Assembly: GCA_026399475.1 (NCBI GenBank)
Contig: JAPLQY010000060.1
Coordinates: forward strand, 42,932-106,931
Direction of reading: 5' to 3'
Source: Rhodocyclales bacterium
GTDB taxonomy: Bacteria; Pseudomonadota; Gammaproteobacteria; Burkholderiales; Rhodocyclaceae
DNA: 64,000 nt
Positions 1 through 10,219 of this stretch are shown here, piece by piece. How positions within the stretch are numbered: the first letter of the stretch is position 1; each line of letters opens with the position of its first letter. Under the pieces are notes generated by a model. That model made no database searches. It saw only the letters and a list, made by a program, of their open reading frames with translations, and was not told where the DNA came from. The position numbers and the translations under genes are program-made.

Positions 1-797
1 TGGCCGAAGTAGTTGAGCATCAGCGCAGGCAACACCAGTCCGAACCAGGCCAGGCGGATCGGCCGCCGGCCAAAGTGGCCCATGTCGGCGTACAGCGCCT
101 CCGCTCCTGTCAGGGCGAGGAAAACGCTGCCCATGGCGAGGAAGCCGAGGGCCGGATCGGCGGCGAGGAAGGCCAGGGCATGCTGGGGCAGCAGCGCCGC
201 GAGAATGCCGGGATGGCTGACGATCTGCGCCACGCCCATGGCTCCCAGCAACGCAAACCACAGGATCATGATGGGCCCGAAGGCAACGCCGATCTTGGCC
301 GTGCCATGACTCTGAATCCAGAACAGCGCAACCAGGATGCCCAGCGTGATCGGCACGATATAAGGCGCGAACACCGGTGTCACCACATCCAGTCCTTCCA
401 CCGCCGAGAGCACCGAGATCGCAGGCGTTATCAGGCCGTCGCCATAGAACAGCGCCGCGCCGAACAGCCCGAGCAGGATCACCGCATGGCGCGTGCGGCC
501 CGATGTCCCCTCGTCGGCCAGCACCCGTGCCATCAGGGCCATGATGCCTCCCTCGCCCTTGTTGTCGGCGCGCAGGATCAGCGCCACGTACTTGAAGGAA
601 ACGACGATCACCAGCGACCAGAACACCAGCGACAGGATGCCCAGCACGTTCGCCGCGGTGATCGGCACCGGATGGTGGGCGTTGCCGAAGACTTCCTTGA
701 GGGCGTAAAGCGGGCTGGTGCCGATGTCGCCATAGACGACGCCGAGGGCAGCGAGGGCGAGAACGGCGGTGGTGTCTTTTTGTTCGTCGTGGCTCAT
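1..797 (-). CDS. kup: Kup-family low-affinity potassium uptake protein (3' part cut by window edge)
   Basis: Reverse-strand translation from ATG at 797 reads [38 protein letters not shown]..., typical of Kup; open to the window edge, so absent from the ORF track. Confidence 0.93.
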   Translation of the reverse strand, partial: MSHDEQKDTTAVLALAALGVVYGDIGTSPLYALKEVFGNAHHPVPITAANVLGILSLVFWSLVIVVSFKYVALILRADNKGEGGIMALMARVLADEGTSGRTRHAVILLGLFGAALFYGDGLITPAISVLSAVEGLDVVTPVFAPYIVPITLGILVALFWIQSHGTAKIGVAFGPIMILWFALLGAMGVAQIVSHPGILAALLPQHALAFLAADPALGFLAMGSVFLALTGAEALYADMGHFGRRPIRLAWFGLVLPALMLNYFG

Positions 798-975
798 GTA
801 TGTGTGGGCGGCAAGGCAGGTTCGATTGACGTTTTCCTGTTTACCAGAGCCTCGCTACCGATGGGCGCCAAACAGAAATTTTTACGGAATCTTTATACCG
901 CCGTCCCGACTCTTTTCAACATCCTGAAATCTACCCGTCTAGCATTCACGGTGTCGCAACCCGTGGAGAAATGCA

Positions 976-1071
976 ATGGACTTCATCTATCTCGCCGCGA
1001 TGGCGATCTTTGCCGGCCTTGCCGCCGCCCTTGCCAGGGCTTGCGCGCGGCTGGCGGGAGATCGGCCATGA
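976..1071 (+). CDS. Small hydrophobic 31-aa peptide upstream of kdpF
   Basis: ATG at 976 gives [31 protein letters not shown]; its stop overlaps the kdpF start (ATGA). Confidence 0.6.
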   Translation: MDFIYLAAMAIFAGLAAALARACARLAGDRP

Positions 1072-1160
1072 GTTGGCTCACCCTGGTTGCCGGTCTCGCC
1101 GCCGCCGGTCTGCTGATTTACCTGATTGCGGCGCTGCTCAATCCGGAGGACTTCTCGTGA
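1068..1160 (+). CDS. kdpF: K+-transporting ATPase subunit KdpF
   Basis: [30 protein letters not shown], classic KdpF; stop overlaps the kdpA GTG start. Confidence 0.9.
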   Translation: MSWLTLVAGLAAAGLLIYLIAALLNPEDFS

Positions 1161-2977
1161 CTAACCACGCATGGCTGTTACTCGGCCTTTACATGGCCGT
1201 CCTGCTGTTGCTGGTCAAGCCGCTGGGCCTCTACATCGCCCATGTCATGGAGGGCCGCCTGGCCTTCGCCACCCGCATCGAGTCAGCCGTCTGCCGCCTC
1301 TGCGGCATCCAGCGCGACGAAGACATGGGCTGGCTGAAATACGCCCTGGCCGTACTGCTGTTCAACGCCCTCGGCATGTTCGCGGTCTATGCACTGCAAC
1401 GCCTGCAACTCTGGCTGCCGCTCAATCCGCAGGCCATGGCCAGCGTCAGCGCGGATTCGGCCTTCAACACCGCGGTGAGCTTCGTCACCAACACCAACTG
1501 GCAGGGCTATGGCGGCGAATCGACCATGGGCTACCTGACCCAGATGCTGGGTTTCACGGTACAAAACTTCCTCTCTGCCGCCACCGGCCTCGTCGTTGTC
1601 ATCGCCCTGATCCGCGGTTTCGCGCGCCACTCCGCGTCCGGCATCGGCAATGCGTGGCTGGACCTGTTCCGCGCCACTGCCTGGATCCTGCTGCCGCTAT
1701 CGATGGTCTTCGCCATCTTCCTGGCGAGCCAGGGCGTGATCCAGAACTTCGACGCCTACCAGGACGTGATGACATTGGAGCTGACGAAGTACGACAACCC
1801 CAAACTCGACGCCACCGGCCAGCCGCTCAAGGATGACAAGGGCAACGCCGTAACAGAGCCCGCCACGACACCGACCCAGACTTTGCCGATGGGCCCGGTT
1901 GCCTCGCAGGAGGCGATCAAGATGCTGGGCACCAATGGTGGCGGCTTCTTCAACGCCAACTCGGCGCATCCCTACGAAAACCCGACGCCGCTGACGAACT
2001 TCTTTCAGATGCTGTCCATCTTCCTGATCCCCGGCGCGCTGTGCATCGCCTTCGGCCGCATGGTCGGCGACATGCGCCAGGGCTGGACGCTGTTCGCCGC
2101 CATGACCGTCCTCTTCGTCGTTTTCGCGGTTGGCGCCATGACCTGGGAGCAACAGGGCAATCCGCTGCTGGCGAAAGTTATGCAAAGCGGTATCCACACG
2201 GACGACGCTGACGGAACGGCGACCACAGTCATGAACGACGGCAACATGGAGGGCAAGGAAACCCGCTTCGGCATTGCCGATTCCGCCCTGTTCGCCACCA
2301 TCACCACGGCCGCCTCCTGCGGCGCGGTGAATGCCATGCACGACTCCTTCACGCCGCTCGGTAGCATGGTGCCGCTGGTCATGATGCAGCTCGGCGAAGT
2401 GGTGTTCGGCGGCGTCGGTTCCGGCCTCTACGGCATGCTGGTGTTCGCCGTCATGGCGGTCTTCATCGCCGGCCTGATGATCGGCCGCACGCCGGAATAC
2501 CTGGGCAAGAAGATCCAGGCCCACGAGATGAAGATGACCTCCATCGCCATTCTCGTCACCCCGCTCTTGGTGCTGCTCTGCACCGCCATTGCGGTGATGA
2601 GCGAAGCCGGTCGCGCCGGCATTGCCAATCCCGGCGCGCATGGATTTTCCGAAATTCTCTATGCCCTGAGCTCGGCAGCCAACAACAACGGCAGCGCCTT
2701 CGCCGGACTGTCGGCCAATACGCCCTTCTACAACGGGCTGCTGGCGGTGGCGATGTGGTTCGGCCGTTTCGGCGTGATCGTGCCGGTACTGGCCATGGCC
2801 GGGTCGCTGGCGGCGAAGAAGCGCATTCCCGTTTCTGCCGGCACCCTGCCCACCCACGGCCCGCTGTTCGTTAGCCTCCTGATCGGCGTGGTAGTGCTGG
2901 TCGGACTGCTCAACTATGTGCCCGCCCTGGCGCTCGGCCCTGTGGTCGAACATCTGGCGCTGTGGCCGATCCGTTGA
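1157..2977 (+). CDS. kdpA: K+-transporting ATPase subunit KdpA
   Basis: From GTG at 1157 ([24 protein letters not shown]...); contains KdpA selectivity-filter-like segments ([34 protein letters not shown]). Confidence 0.96.
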   Translation: MTNHAWLLLGLYMAVLLLLVKPLGLYIAHVMEGRLAFATRIESAVCRLCGIQRDEDMGWLKYALAVLLFNALGMFAVYALQRLQLWLPLNPQAMASVSADSAFNTAVSFVTNTNWQGYGGESTMGYLTQMLGFTVQNFLSAATGLVVVIALIRGFARHSASGIGNAWLDLFRATAWILLPLSMVFAIFLASQGVIQNFDAYQDVMTLELTKYDNPKLDATGQPLKDDKGNAVTEPATTPTQTLPMGPVASQEAIKMLGTNGGGFFNANSAHPYENPTPLTNFFQMLSIFLIPGALCIAFGRMVGDMRQGWTLFAAMTVLFVVFAVGAMTWEQQGNPLLAKVMQSGIHTDDADGTATTVMNDGNMEGKETRFGIADSALFATITTAASCGAVNAMHDSFTPLGSMVPLVMMQLGEVVFGGVGSGLYGMLVFAVMAVFIAGLMIGRTPEYLGKKIQAHEMKMTSIAILVTPLLVLLCTAIAVMSEAGRAGIANPGAHGFSEILYALSSAANNNGSAFAGLSANTPFYNGLLAVAMWFGRFGVIVPVLAMAGSLAAKKRIPVSAGTLPTHGPLFVSLLIGVVVLVGLLNYVPALALGPVVEHLALWPIR

Positions 2978-2993
2978 TTTACCGGAGAATTAC

Positions 2994-5081
2994 ATGACAC
3001 GCAAAACCTTTTCCCTGTTCGACCCGGCACTGATCAAGCCGGCCATCGCCGACGCCTTCCGCAAGCTGGCGCCGCGCGTACAGTGGCGCAATCCGGTGAT
3101 GTTCGTGGTCTATGTCGGCTCGATCCTGACCACGCTACTGTGGCTCGACGCCACGGGTGCAATGGACGGCCACGGCGAAGCGCCCATTGCGGAAAATTCT
3201 GGTTTCATACTCGCCATCGCTCTCTGGCTATGGTTTACGGTGCTGTTCGCCAACTTCGCCGAAGCCATGGCCGAAGGCCGCAGCAAGGCCCAGGCGGCCA
3301 GCCTGCGCGGCCTCAAAAGGGAAGCCTGGGCCAAGAAACTGCACGGTCCCAGCGTGCATGCCGAATGGCATACGGTGCCCGCTACCGACCTGCGCATCGG
3401 CGATATCTTTCTGGTGCACAGTAGCGAGGCCATACCCGCCGACGGCGAGGTCATCGAAGGGGTCGCCTCGGTGGACGAATCGGCCATCACCGGCGAATCG
3501 GCGCCGGTGATCCGCGAATCCGGCGGTGACTTCTCGGCCGTGACCGGCGGCACCCGCGTGCTGTCAGACTGGCTGGTGGTGCGCGTTACCGTCAATCCGG
3601 GCGAGACCTTCGTGGACCGCATGATCGCCATGGTCGAGAGCGCAAAGCGGCAGAAGACACCCAACGAAATCGCGCTCGTCATCCTGCTCGCCGCGCTGAC
3701 TATCGTCTTTCTCGGCGTTACCGTGACCCTGCTGCCCTTCTCCCAATTCGGCGTGACAGTGGCCGGCTCTGGCTCGCCGGTCAGCATCACCGTGCTCGTC
3801 GCGCTGCTGGTCTGCCTGATTCCGACCACCATCGCCGGCCTGCTGTCCGCGGTCGGTGTGGCCGGCATGAGCCGCATGATGCAGGCCAACGTCATCGCCA
3901 CCTCGGGCCGTGCGGTGGAAGCCGCCGGCGACGTGGACGTGCTGCTGCTGGACAAGACCGGCACCATCACCCTGGGCAACCGCCAGGCCGCCGCCTTCCT
4001 GCCCGCCGACGGCGTGCGCGAAGAGGAACTGGCCGATGCGGCGCAACTCGCCTCGCTGGCCGACGAGACGCCGGAAGGCCGCAGCATCGTCATCCTTGCC
4101 AAGCAGCGCTTCAACCTGCGCGAGCGCGACCTGCAAGCACTGGAAGCCAGGTTCGTGCACTTTTCGGCGCAGACCCGGATGAGCGGCGTCGATGTTCACG
4201 GCCGCCAGATCCGCAAGTGCGCCGCCGACGCCATACGCAAGCATGTCGAGGCGCTCGGCGGCACGGTGCACATGTCGGTACTCGCCAATGTCGAGGAAAT
4301 CTCCCGCCGCGGCAGCACGCCGCTGGTGGTGGCAGACGGCACGCGCGTGCTCGGCGTGGTCGAACTCAAGGACATCGTCAAGGGCGGCATCAAGGAACGC
4401 TTCGCCGAGCTGCGCCGCATGGGCATCAAGACCGTGATGATCACTGGCGACAACCGCCTCACCGCCGCCGCGATTGCCGCTGAGGCTGGCGTGGATGACT
4501 TTCTGTCCGAAGCCACGCCGGAAGCCAAGCTGGCCCTGATCCGCCAGTACCAGGCCGAGGGTCGCCTGGTGGCGATGACCGGCGACGGCACCAACGATGC
4601 CCCGGCGCTGGCCCAGGCCGACGTCGCCGTAGCCATGAACTCGGGCACCCAGGCCGCCAAGGAAGCCGGCAACATGGTCGATCTGGATTCGAACCCGACC
4701 AAGCTGATCGAAGTGGTCGAAACCGGCAAGCAGATGCTGATGACCCGCGGCGCGCTGACCACCTTCAGCATCGCCAACGACGTCGCCAAATATTTCGCCA
4801 TCATCCCGGCCGCGTTCGTCACCACCTATCCGGCGCTCGCTGCGCTCAACGTGATGGGGCTGGCGAGTCCGTCGTCGGCCATTCTCTCGGCCGTAATCTT
4901 CAACGCCCTGATCATCATCGCGCTGATTCCGCTGGCGCTGAAGGGCGTCCGCTACCGCCCGGTCGGCGCCGCCAGCCTGCTACGCCGCAATCTTGCCGTC
5001 TATGGACTGGGCGGGCTCATCGCGCCCTTCATCGGCATCAAACTGATCGACATGGCACTGGCCGCCGCCGGCCTTGCCTGA
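2994..5081 (+). CDS. kdpB: K+-transporting P-type ATPase subunit KdpB
   Basis: [11 protein letters not shown] phosphorylation motif, [40 protein letters not shown]. Confidence 0.97.
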   Translation: MTRKTFSLFDPALIKPAIADAFRKLAPRVQWRNPVMFVVYVGSILTTLLWLDATGAMDGHGEAPIAENSGFILAIALWLWFTVLFANFAEAMAEGRSKAQAASLRGLKREAWAKKLHGPSVHAEWHTVPATDLRIGDIFLVHSSEAIPADGEVIEGVASVDESAITGESAPVIRESGGDFSAVTGGTRVLSDWLVVRVTVNPGETFVDRMIAMVESAKRQKTPNEIALVILLAALTIVFLGVTVTLLPFSQFGVTVAGSGSPVSITVLVALLVCLIPTTIAGLLSAVGVAGMSRMMQANVIATSGRAVEAAGDVDVLLLDKTGTITLGNRQAAAFLPADGVREEELADAAQLASLADETPEGRSIVILAKQRFNLRERDLQALEARFVHFSAQTRMSGVDVHGRQIRKCAADAIRKHVEALGGTVHMSVLANVEEISRRGSTPLVVADGTRVLGVVELKDIVKGGIKERFAELRRMGIKTVMITGDNRLTAAAIAAEAGVDDFLSEATPEAKLALIRQYQAEGRLVAMTGDGTNDAPALAQADVAVAMNSGTQAAKEAGNMVDLDSNPTKLIEVVETGKQMLMTRGALTTFSIANDVAKYFAIIPAAFVTTYPALAALNVMGLASPSSAILSAVIFNALIIIALIPLALKGVRYRPVGAASLLRRNLAVYGLGGLIAPFIGIKLIDMALAAAGLA

Positions 5082-5091
5082 GGAGAACACC

Positions 5092-5748
5092 ATGAAAATC
5101 GAAAAAAATCCGCAGGGCCACCCCGAGGACTTTTTGCCCCCTGAGGGGAGAACCGAGCAAAGCGAGGTTGTCGGGGGGGGATTATTGCGTCCCGCCGTTT
5201 CGTTGTTCGTGCTCTTGTCCGTCGTCACCGGTCTGCTCTATCCGGGCGTGGTGACCGGCATCGCGCAACTGGCTTTCCCCGCCGCCGCCAAGGGTAGCCT
5301 GATCGTCAAGGAGGGCAAGCCGGTCGGCTCCGATCTGATCGGCCAGAACTTCAGTGAGCCGAAGTATTTCTGGGGCCGCCCTTCGGCTACTTCACCGCAA
5401 CCGTACAACGCCGGCTCCTCCTCCGGCTCCAACCAGGGGCCGCTCAATCCGGCCCTGGTGGATGCCGTCAAAGGCCGCGTCGAGGCCCTGCGCGCAGCCG
5501 ATCCCGGCAATACGCGGCCGGTGCCGATCGACCTGGTGACGGCCTCGGCCAGCGGTCTGGACCCGCATATCAGCCCTGCGGCCGCCGACTACCAGGCGGA
5601 CCGCGTGGCCCGCATCCGTCAGGTCGACGCGCAGCTCGTGCGCCAGCTTGTCGCCCAGCACACCGAAGGCCGCGACCTCGGCGTCTTCGGCGAGCCGCGC
5701 GTCCATGTCCTCAGACTAAACCTTGCGCTCGATGCATTGCCGCGGTGA
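5092..5748 (+). CDS. kdpC: K+-transporting ATPase subunit KdpC with an unusual N-terminal extension
   Basis: [19 protein letters not shown]...[18 protein letters not shown] is KdpC; extra [22 protein letters not shown] near the N-terminus. Confidence 0.94.
   Translation: MKIEKNPQGHPEDFLPPEGRTEQSEVVGGGLLRPAVSLFVLLSVVTGLLYPGVVTGIAQLAFPAAAKGSLIVKEGKPVGSDLIGQNFSEPKYFWGRPSATSPQPYNAGSSSGSNQGPLNPALVDAVKGRVEALRAADPGNTRPVPIDLVTASASGLDPHISPAAADYQADRVARIRQVDAQLVRQLVAQHTEGRDLGVFGEPRVHVLRLNLALDALPR
5117..5180. repeat. REP-like G/C-run palindromic segment inside the kdpC reading frame
   Basis: CCCCGAGGACTTTTTGCCCCCTGAGGGGAGAACCGAGCAAAGCGAGGTTGTCGGGGGGGG: C-run/G-run complementarity not expected in KdpC coding sequence. 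Confidence 0.55.
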
Positions 5749-5803
5749 ACGAAGCGGTTGCCGCGAGTGATAAGCTCGCGGCAATGCCAAACGGGAGCCC
5801 GCC

Positions 5804-6775
5804 ATGCTGATCAACTGCGTCGCCTATCAGGATGGGCGAAAGCTGGCCGATATCGACATCGAGGAAATAAGCGACTACCTGGAGCGCCCCGGCTGCTTCG
5901 TCTGGGTGGCGCTGCGCGATGCGACCCACACCGAACTCGAGAAAATGCGCGAGGAATTCACGCTGCACCCCTTGGCGGTGGAAGACGCCCACAATGGCCA
6001 CCAGAGGCCGAAGATCGAGGAATACGGCTATGGCGAAAGCCTGTTCACCGTGGTCCATTTGCTGGAACAACGGCATGGAAAAATCGCCGTCGGCGAGGTG
6101 GACATCTTCGTCGGCCATAACTTTGTGCTCTCGGTGCGTAGCCGCAGCGAACAGCATCTGCTCGGCGTTCGTGAGCGTTGCGAACGCGAGCCCGAACTGC
6201 TGCGCCAAGGCGCCGGTTTCGTGCTCTACGCCATCATGGACGCTGTGGTGGATCGCTACTTTCCACTCATCGACGCGATCGAGTCTGAGCTGGAAGCTGT
6301 CGAGACGCACATTTTCGACAAGGGCGCGGCGCGTTCGAACATCGAGCGGCTTTACGATCTCAAACGCGAAGTTATGGTGCTCAAACATGCCGTGACGCCG
6401 CTCATGGAGGCCGTGGGCAAGCTCACCAGCGGTCGCGTGCCGCCGGTCTGCGCCAATAGCCGCGACTATTTTCGCGATGTTTATGATCATCTGGTGCGCA
6501 TCAACGCCCAGCTCGAAACCGTTCGCGACACTGTCGGCACGGCTATCCAGGTCAGTCTCTCCTCGGTCGCCATCGAGCAGAGCGACGTGGCCAAGAAACT
6601 CGCCGCCTGGGCGGGTATTTTTGCCACCGCCACGGCGTTTGCCGGCATCTGGGGCATGAACTTCAAGGCCATGCCGGAACTGCAATGGGAATACGGCTAC
6701 CCGATGGCGCTGGGCGTCATCGTCGGCGTCTGCTCCATTCTCTTCTTCCGCTTCCGGCGCATGGGCTGGCTGTGA
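5804..6775 (+). CDS. corA: CorA-family divalent cation (Mg2+/Co2+) transporter
   Basis: C-terminal GMNFKAMPELQWEYGYPMALGVIVGVCSILFFRFRRMGWL with the GMN motif; N-terminal CorA cytoplasmic domain. Confidence 0.92.
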   Translation: MLINCVAYQDGRKLADIDIEEISDYLERPGCFVWVALRDATHTELEKMREEFTLHPLAVEDAHNGHQRPKIEEYGYGESLFTVVHLLEQRHGKIAVGEVDIFVGHNFVLSVRSRSEQHLLGVRERCEREPELLRQGAGFVLYAIMDAVVDRYFPLIDAIESELEAVETHIFDKGAARSNIERLYDLKREVMVLKHAVTPLMEAVGKLTSGRVPPVCANSRDYFRDVYDHLVRINAQLETVRDTVGTAIQVSLSSVAIEQSDVAKKLAAWAGIFATATAFAGIWGMNFKAMPELQWEYGYPMALGVIVGVCSILFFRFRRMGWL

Positions 6776-9462
6776 CCGACAGTACGCGCCCCGATCCCGA
6801 TGCCCTGCTGGCCCGCGTCCAGCAGGAAGAGGCAAAGGCCGCCCGCGGCAAACTGAAGATATTCTTTGGCGCCTCGGCCGGCGTCGGCAAGACCTATGCC
6901 ATGCTCGGCACCGCACGCCGGCAGTGGGAGCAGGGAAGCGACGTGCTGATCGGGGTGGTCGAGACCCACGGCCGCAAGGAGACCGAAGCCCTGGTCACCG
7001 GCCTCGAACGCTTGCCCCCGCGCGAGATTCCCTATCGCGGCCGGGTGTTGCACGAGTTCGATCTCGACGCGGCCCTGGAGCGCCGCCCCGCCCTGATCCT
7101 GATGGACGAACTGGCCCACTCCAACGTAGCCGGCTCGCGGCATCCGAAACGCTGGCAGGACATCGAGGAACTGCTGGACGCCGGTATCGACGTCTACACC
7201 ACGGTCAACGTGCAGCATCTGGAAACCCTCAACGACGTGGTCAGCGGCATCGCCGGCATCCGTGTCTGGGAGACGGTGCCCGACCACGTCTTCGATGCGG
7301 CCGATGAAGTGGTGCTGGTTGACCTGCCGCCCGACGAACTGCTGCAACGCCTGAACGAAGGCAAGGTCTATCTGCCCCAGCAGGCGGAAAGGGCGATTCG
7401 CAACTTCTTCCGCAAGGGCAACCTGATTGCGCTGCGCGAACTGGCCCTGCGCCGCACTGCCGACCGGGTGGACGACGACATGCTGGCCTGGCGCCGGGAA
7501 ACCTCGGTGGAGGCCGTCTGGCAGACCCGCGATTCGCTGCTGGTGTGCATCGGCTCGGGTGCAGGGGCCGAACGTCTGGTACGCACCGGCGCCCGTCTGT
7601 CGGGACGGCTGGAGGCACCCTGGCACGCGATCCATGTCGAAACGGAAGAATCCACCCGACATAATGAAGGGCAGCGCCAGCGCATCGTCCGGGCGCTGGA
7701 ACTGGCTGCCTCGCTGGGCGCCGAGACCGTCACCCTGGCGCTGCCCGACCCGGTGGCGGCGACGGTCGATTACGCGCGGCGCAACAACCTGTCGCGCATC
7801 CTCGTCGGGCGTGACCATCCCCGCCCCTGGCGACCGTGGTACCGCTCGATCGCCGACCGTATCGGCCATGCCGCGCCGGATCTCGACGTGGTCCAGGTGG
7901 CGCGCGGCGAGGGTGGGCGCCAAGCGCCCCCACCCGCTCGCGAGTTGCCGACCGAGGACTGGCCCGCCTATGCAAAGGCTGCCGGCATCTGCGCCGCCGC
8001 CACTGCCCTGGCCATGCCGCTGGCCGGCGTCATCGAACAGACCAACATTGCGATGCTCTTCCTGCTCGCCGTAGTGCTGGTCGCCGTCCGCCTCGGCAGT
8101 GGGCCGGCGGTGGCGGCGGCTTTCCTCTCCGTTGCTGCTTTCGATTTCTTTTTCGTCTCGCCGCGTTTCTCGTTTGCCGTCAGCGACGTGCAATACCTGA
8201 TGACCTTCGCCGTGATGCTGACCGTAGCCCTGATCATCGGCCAGCTCACGGCCCGCTACAAGCGCCAGGCCGAAGTAGCGCGGCAGCGCGAAGCTCGTGC
8301 CCGCGCTCTCTACGGCATGTCGCGGGATCTCTCGGCGGCCCTGATGCCGGAGCAGATCGTCGAGGCGGCGGAGCATTTCCTCGCCGTCGAGTTCGACGCC
8401 GGCGCGGCGCTGATACTGACCGATGCCGGCGACCGCCTGCTGCCGCCGCTCTTCGCCACGAAAGCCGGTGTTGGCGGCCGACCGGCGGTGGATGACGGTG
8501 TCGCCCGCTGGGCCTTCGACCACGGCGAGGCAGCGGGGCTGGGTACCGACACCCTGCCCGGCAGTCCCCTGCTCTATCTGCCGCTGCGGGCGCCGATGCG
8601 CACCCGCGGCGTGCTCGTCGTCGCCCCGCGCGATCCGCTCGCGGTGCAGAGCCCGGAAGCGAGGCGCCAGCTCGATACCTTCGCCGCGCTGATCGCGATT
8701 GCCGTCGAACGCATTCACTATGTGGATGTTGCCCAGTCGACGACCGTGCAGATGGAATCGGAACGCCTGCGCAATTCGCTGCTGGCAGCGATGTCGCACG
8801 ACCTGCGTACGCCGCTGACCGCCGTGGTCGGGCTCGCCGACGCTCTGCGCCGCACCCGCCCACCCCTGTCCGCCGAGCAGGACGACCTGGCCCGCAGCAT
8901 GCGCGACGAATCGCTGCGCATGAGCTCGCTGGTCGGCAAGCTGCTCGACATGGCCCGCCTCCAGGCCGGACGCGTGCAGCTCAACCGGCAGTGGCAGCCG
9001 CTGGAAGAAGTGGTCGGCAGCGCGCTCAAGACCATGGAGTCGGCGCTGGCGGGACGGCGGGTGGAAATCCGGCTCGACCCCGAGCTGCCGCTGGTCGAAT
9101 TCGACGCCGTGCTGATCGAACGGGTACTGGCCAACCTGCTGGAGAATGCAGCGAAATACGCGCCCATCGGCAGCCGCATTTTGATCAGTGCCCGCGCCGA
9201 TGGCGAGATGGTCGAAGTGCGCATCGAAGACGACGGCCCCGGCCTGCCTCGTGGCCGCGAGGAAGACATCTTCCGCAAGTTCGAGCGTGGCGAGAAGGAA
9301 AGCGCCACGCCGGGGGTCGGCCTTGGCCTCGCCATCTGCCGCACCATCGTCGAAGCCCACGGCGGCCGCATATGGGCGGAAAACGCCGATCCCCACGGCG
9401 CACGCTTGCTGTTCACCCTGCCGCGCGGCCTGCCGCCGCAAATCGAGCAGGAAGCTGCGTAA
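6772..9462 (+). CDS. kdpD: Osmosensitive K+ channel sensor histidine kinase KdpD
   Basis: GTG at 6772 overlaps the corA stop (GTGA). N-terminal GKLKIFFGASAGVGKTYAML, Usp-like domain, DUF4118-like TM region, HisKA (SHDLRTPLTAVVG) and HATPase. Confidence 0.95.
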   Translation: MTDSTRPDPDALLARVQQEEAKAARGKLKIFFGASAGVGKTYAMLGTARRQWEQGSDVLIGVVETHGRKETEALVTGLERLPPREIPYRGRVLHEFDLDAALERRPALILMDELAHSNVAGSRHPKRWQDIEELLDAGIDVYTTVNVQHLETLNDVVSGIAGIRVWETVPDHVFDAADEVVLVDLPPDELLQRLNEGKVYLPQQAERAIRNFFRKGNLIALRELALRRTADRVDDDMLAWRRETSVEAVWQTRDSLLVCIGSGAGAERLVRTGARLSGRLEAPWHAIHVETEESTRHNEGQRQRIVRALELAASLGAETVTLALPDPVAATVDYARRNNLSRILVGRDHPRPWRPWYRSIADRIGHAAPDLDVVQVARGEGGRQAPPPARELPTEDWPAYAKAAGICAAATALAMPLAGVIEQTNIAMLFLLAVVLVAVRLGSGPAVAAAFLSVAAFDFFFVSPRFSFAVSDVQYLMTFAVMLTVALIIGQLTARYKRQAEVARQREARARALYGMSRDLSAALMPEQIVEAAEHFLAVEFDAGAALILTDAGDRLLPPLFATKAGVGGRPAVDDGVARWAFDHGEAAGLGTDTLPGSPLLYLPLRAPMRTRGVLVVAPRDPLAVQSPEARRQLDTFAALIAIAVERIHYVDVAQSTTVQMESERLRNSLLAAMSHDLRTPLTAVVGLADALRRTRPPLSAEQDDLARSMRDESLRMSSLVGKLLDMARLQAGRVQLNRQWQPLEEVVGSALKTMESALAGRRVEIRLDPELPLVEFDAVLIERVLANLLENAAKYAPIGSRILISARADGEMVEVRIEDDGPGLPRGREEDIFRKFERGEKESATPGVGLGLAICRTIVEAHGGRIWAENADPHGARLLFTLPRGLPPQIEQEAA

Positions 9463-9471
9463 CATGGCGCC

Positions 9472-10164
9472 ATGAGCGAACTCCGCCCTCACGTCATCCT
9501 CATCGAGGACGAAGCCACCATTCGCCGCTTCGTCCGCATGGCGCTCGAGGCCGAAGGCTGTGAGGTGTTCGAGGCCGCCGGCGTGCAGCGTGGGCTGATC
9601 GAGGCCGGTACCCGCCGCCCCGATCTGGTGGTGCTTGATCTCGGCCTCCCAGATGGCGACGGCGTCGATTTCATCCGCGAGCTGCGCGCCTGGTCGGCAA
9701 TTCCCGTCATCGTGCTCTCGGCCCGCACCGAGGAAGCAGAAAAGGTGCGCGCGCTGGACGCCGGCGCCGACGACTACCTGACCAAACCCTTCGGCACCGC
9801 CGAACTCGCGGCCCGCGTACGCGCCCACCTGCGTCGGCGCGGCGCCACCGCCGATGCTTCGACAATTGTCGGTTTCGGCGGAGTGCAAGTGGACCTGGTC
9901 CGCCGCACGGTTGAAAAGGATGGCGTACCGCTGCACCTGACGCCGATCGAATACCGGCTGCTCACCTGCCTGCTGGCAAGCCCTGGCTGCGTACTCACCC
10001 ATCGCCAGTTGCTGAAGGCCGTGTGGGGACCGAGTCACGCTGAAGACGCCCACTACGTCCGCGTCTACATGGGGGCATTGCGCAAGAAGATCGAGGCCGA
10101 TCCGGCCCGCCCGCGCCACATACTGACCGAGACCGGCGTCGGCTACCGCTTCGTGGCTGAGTAA
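9472..10164 (+). CDS. kdpE: KdpE response regulator
   Basis: Receiver domain plus winged-helix OmpR-type C-terminus; directly follows kdpD. Confidence 0.95.
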   Translation: MSELRPHVILIEDEATIRRFVRMALEAEGCEVFEAAGVQRGLIEAGTRRPDLVVLDLGLPDGDGVDFIRELRAWSAIPVIVLSARTEEAEKVRALDAGADDYLTKPFGTAELAARVRAHLRRRGATADASTIVGFGGVQVDLVRRTVEKDGVPLHLTPIEYRLLTCLLASPGCVLTHRQLLKAVWGPSHAEDAHYVRVYMGALRKKIEADPARPRHILTETGVGYRFVAE

Positions 10165-10219
10165 GAGCCGCCATTCCCGGCGCGTATAATTGCGCCCCTT
10201 TGCGGTACCTGTTTCCGTC

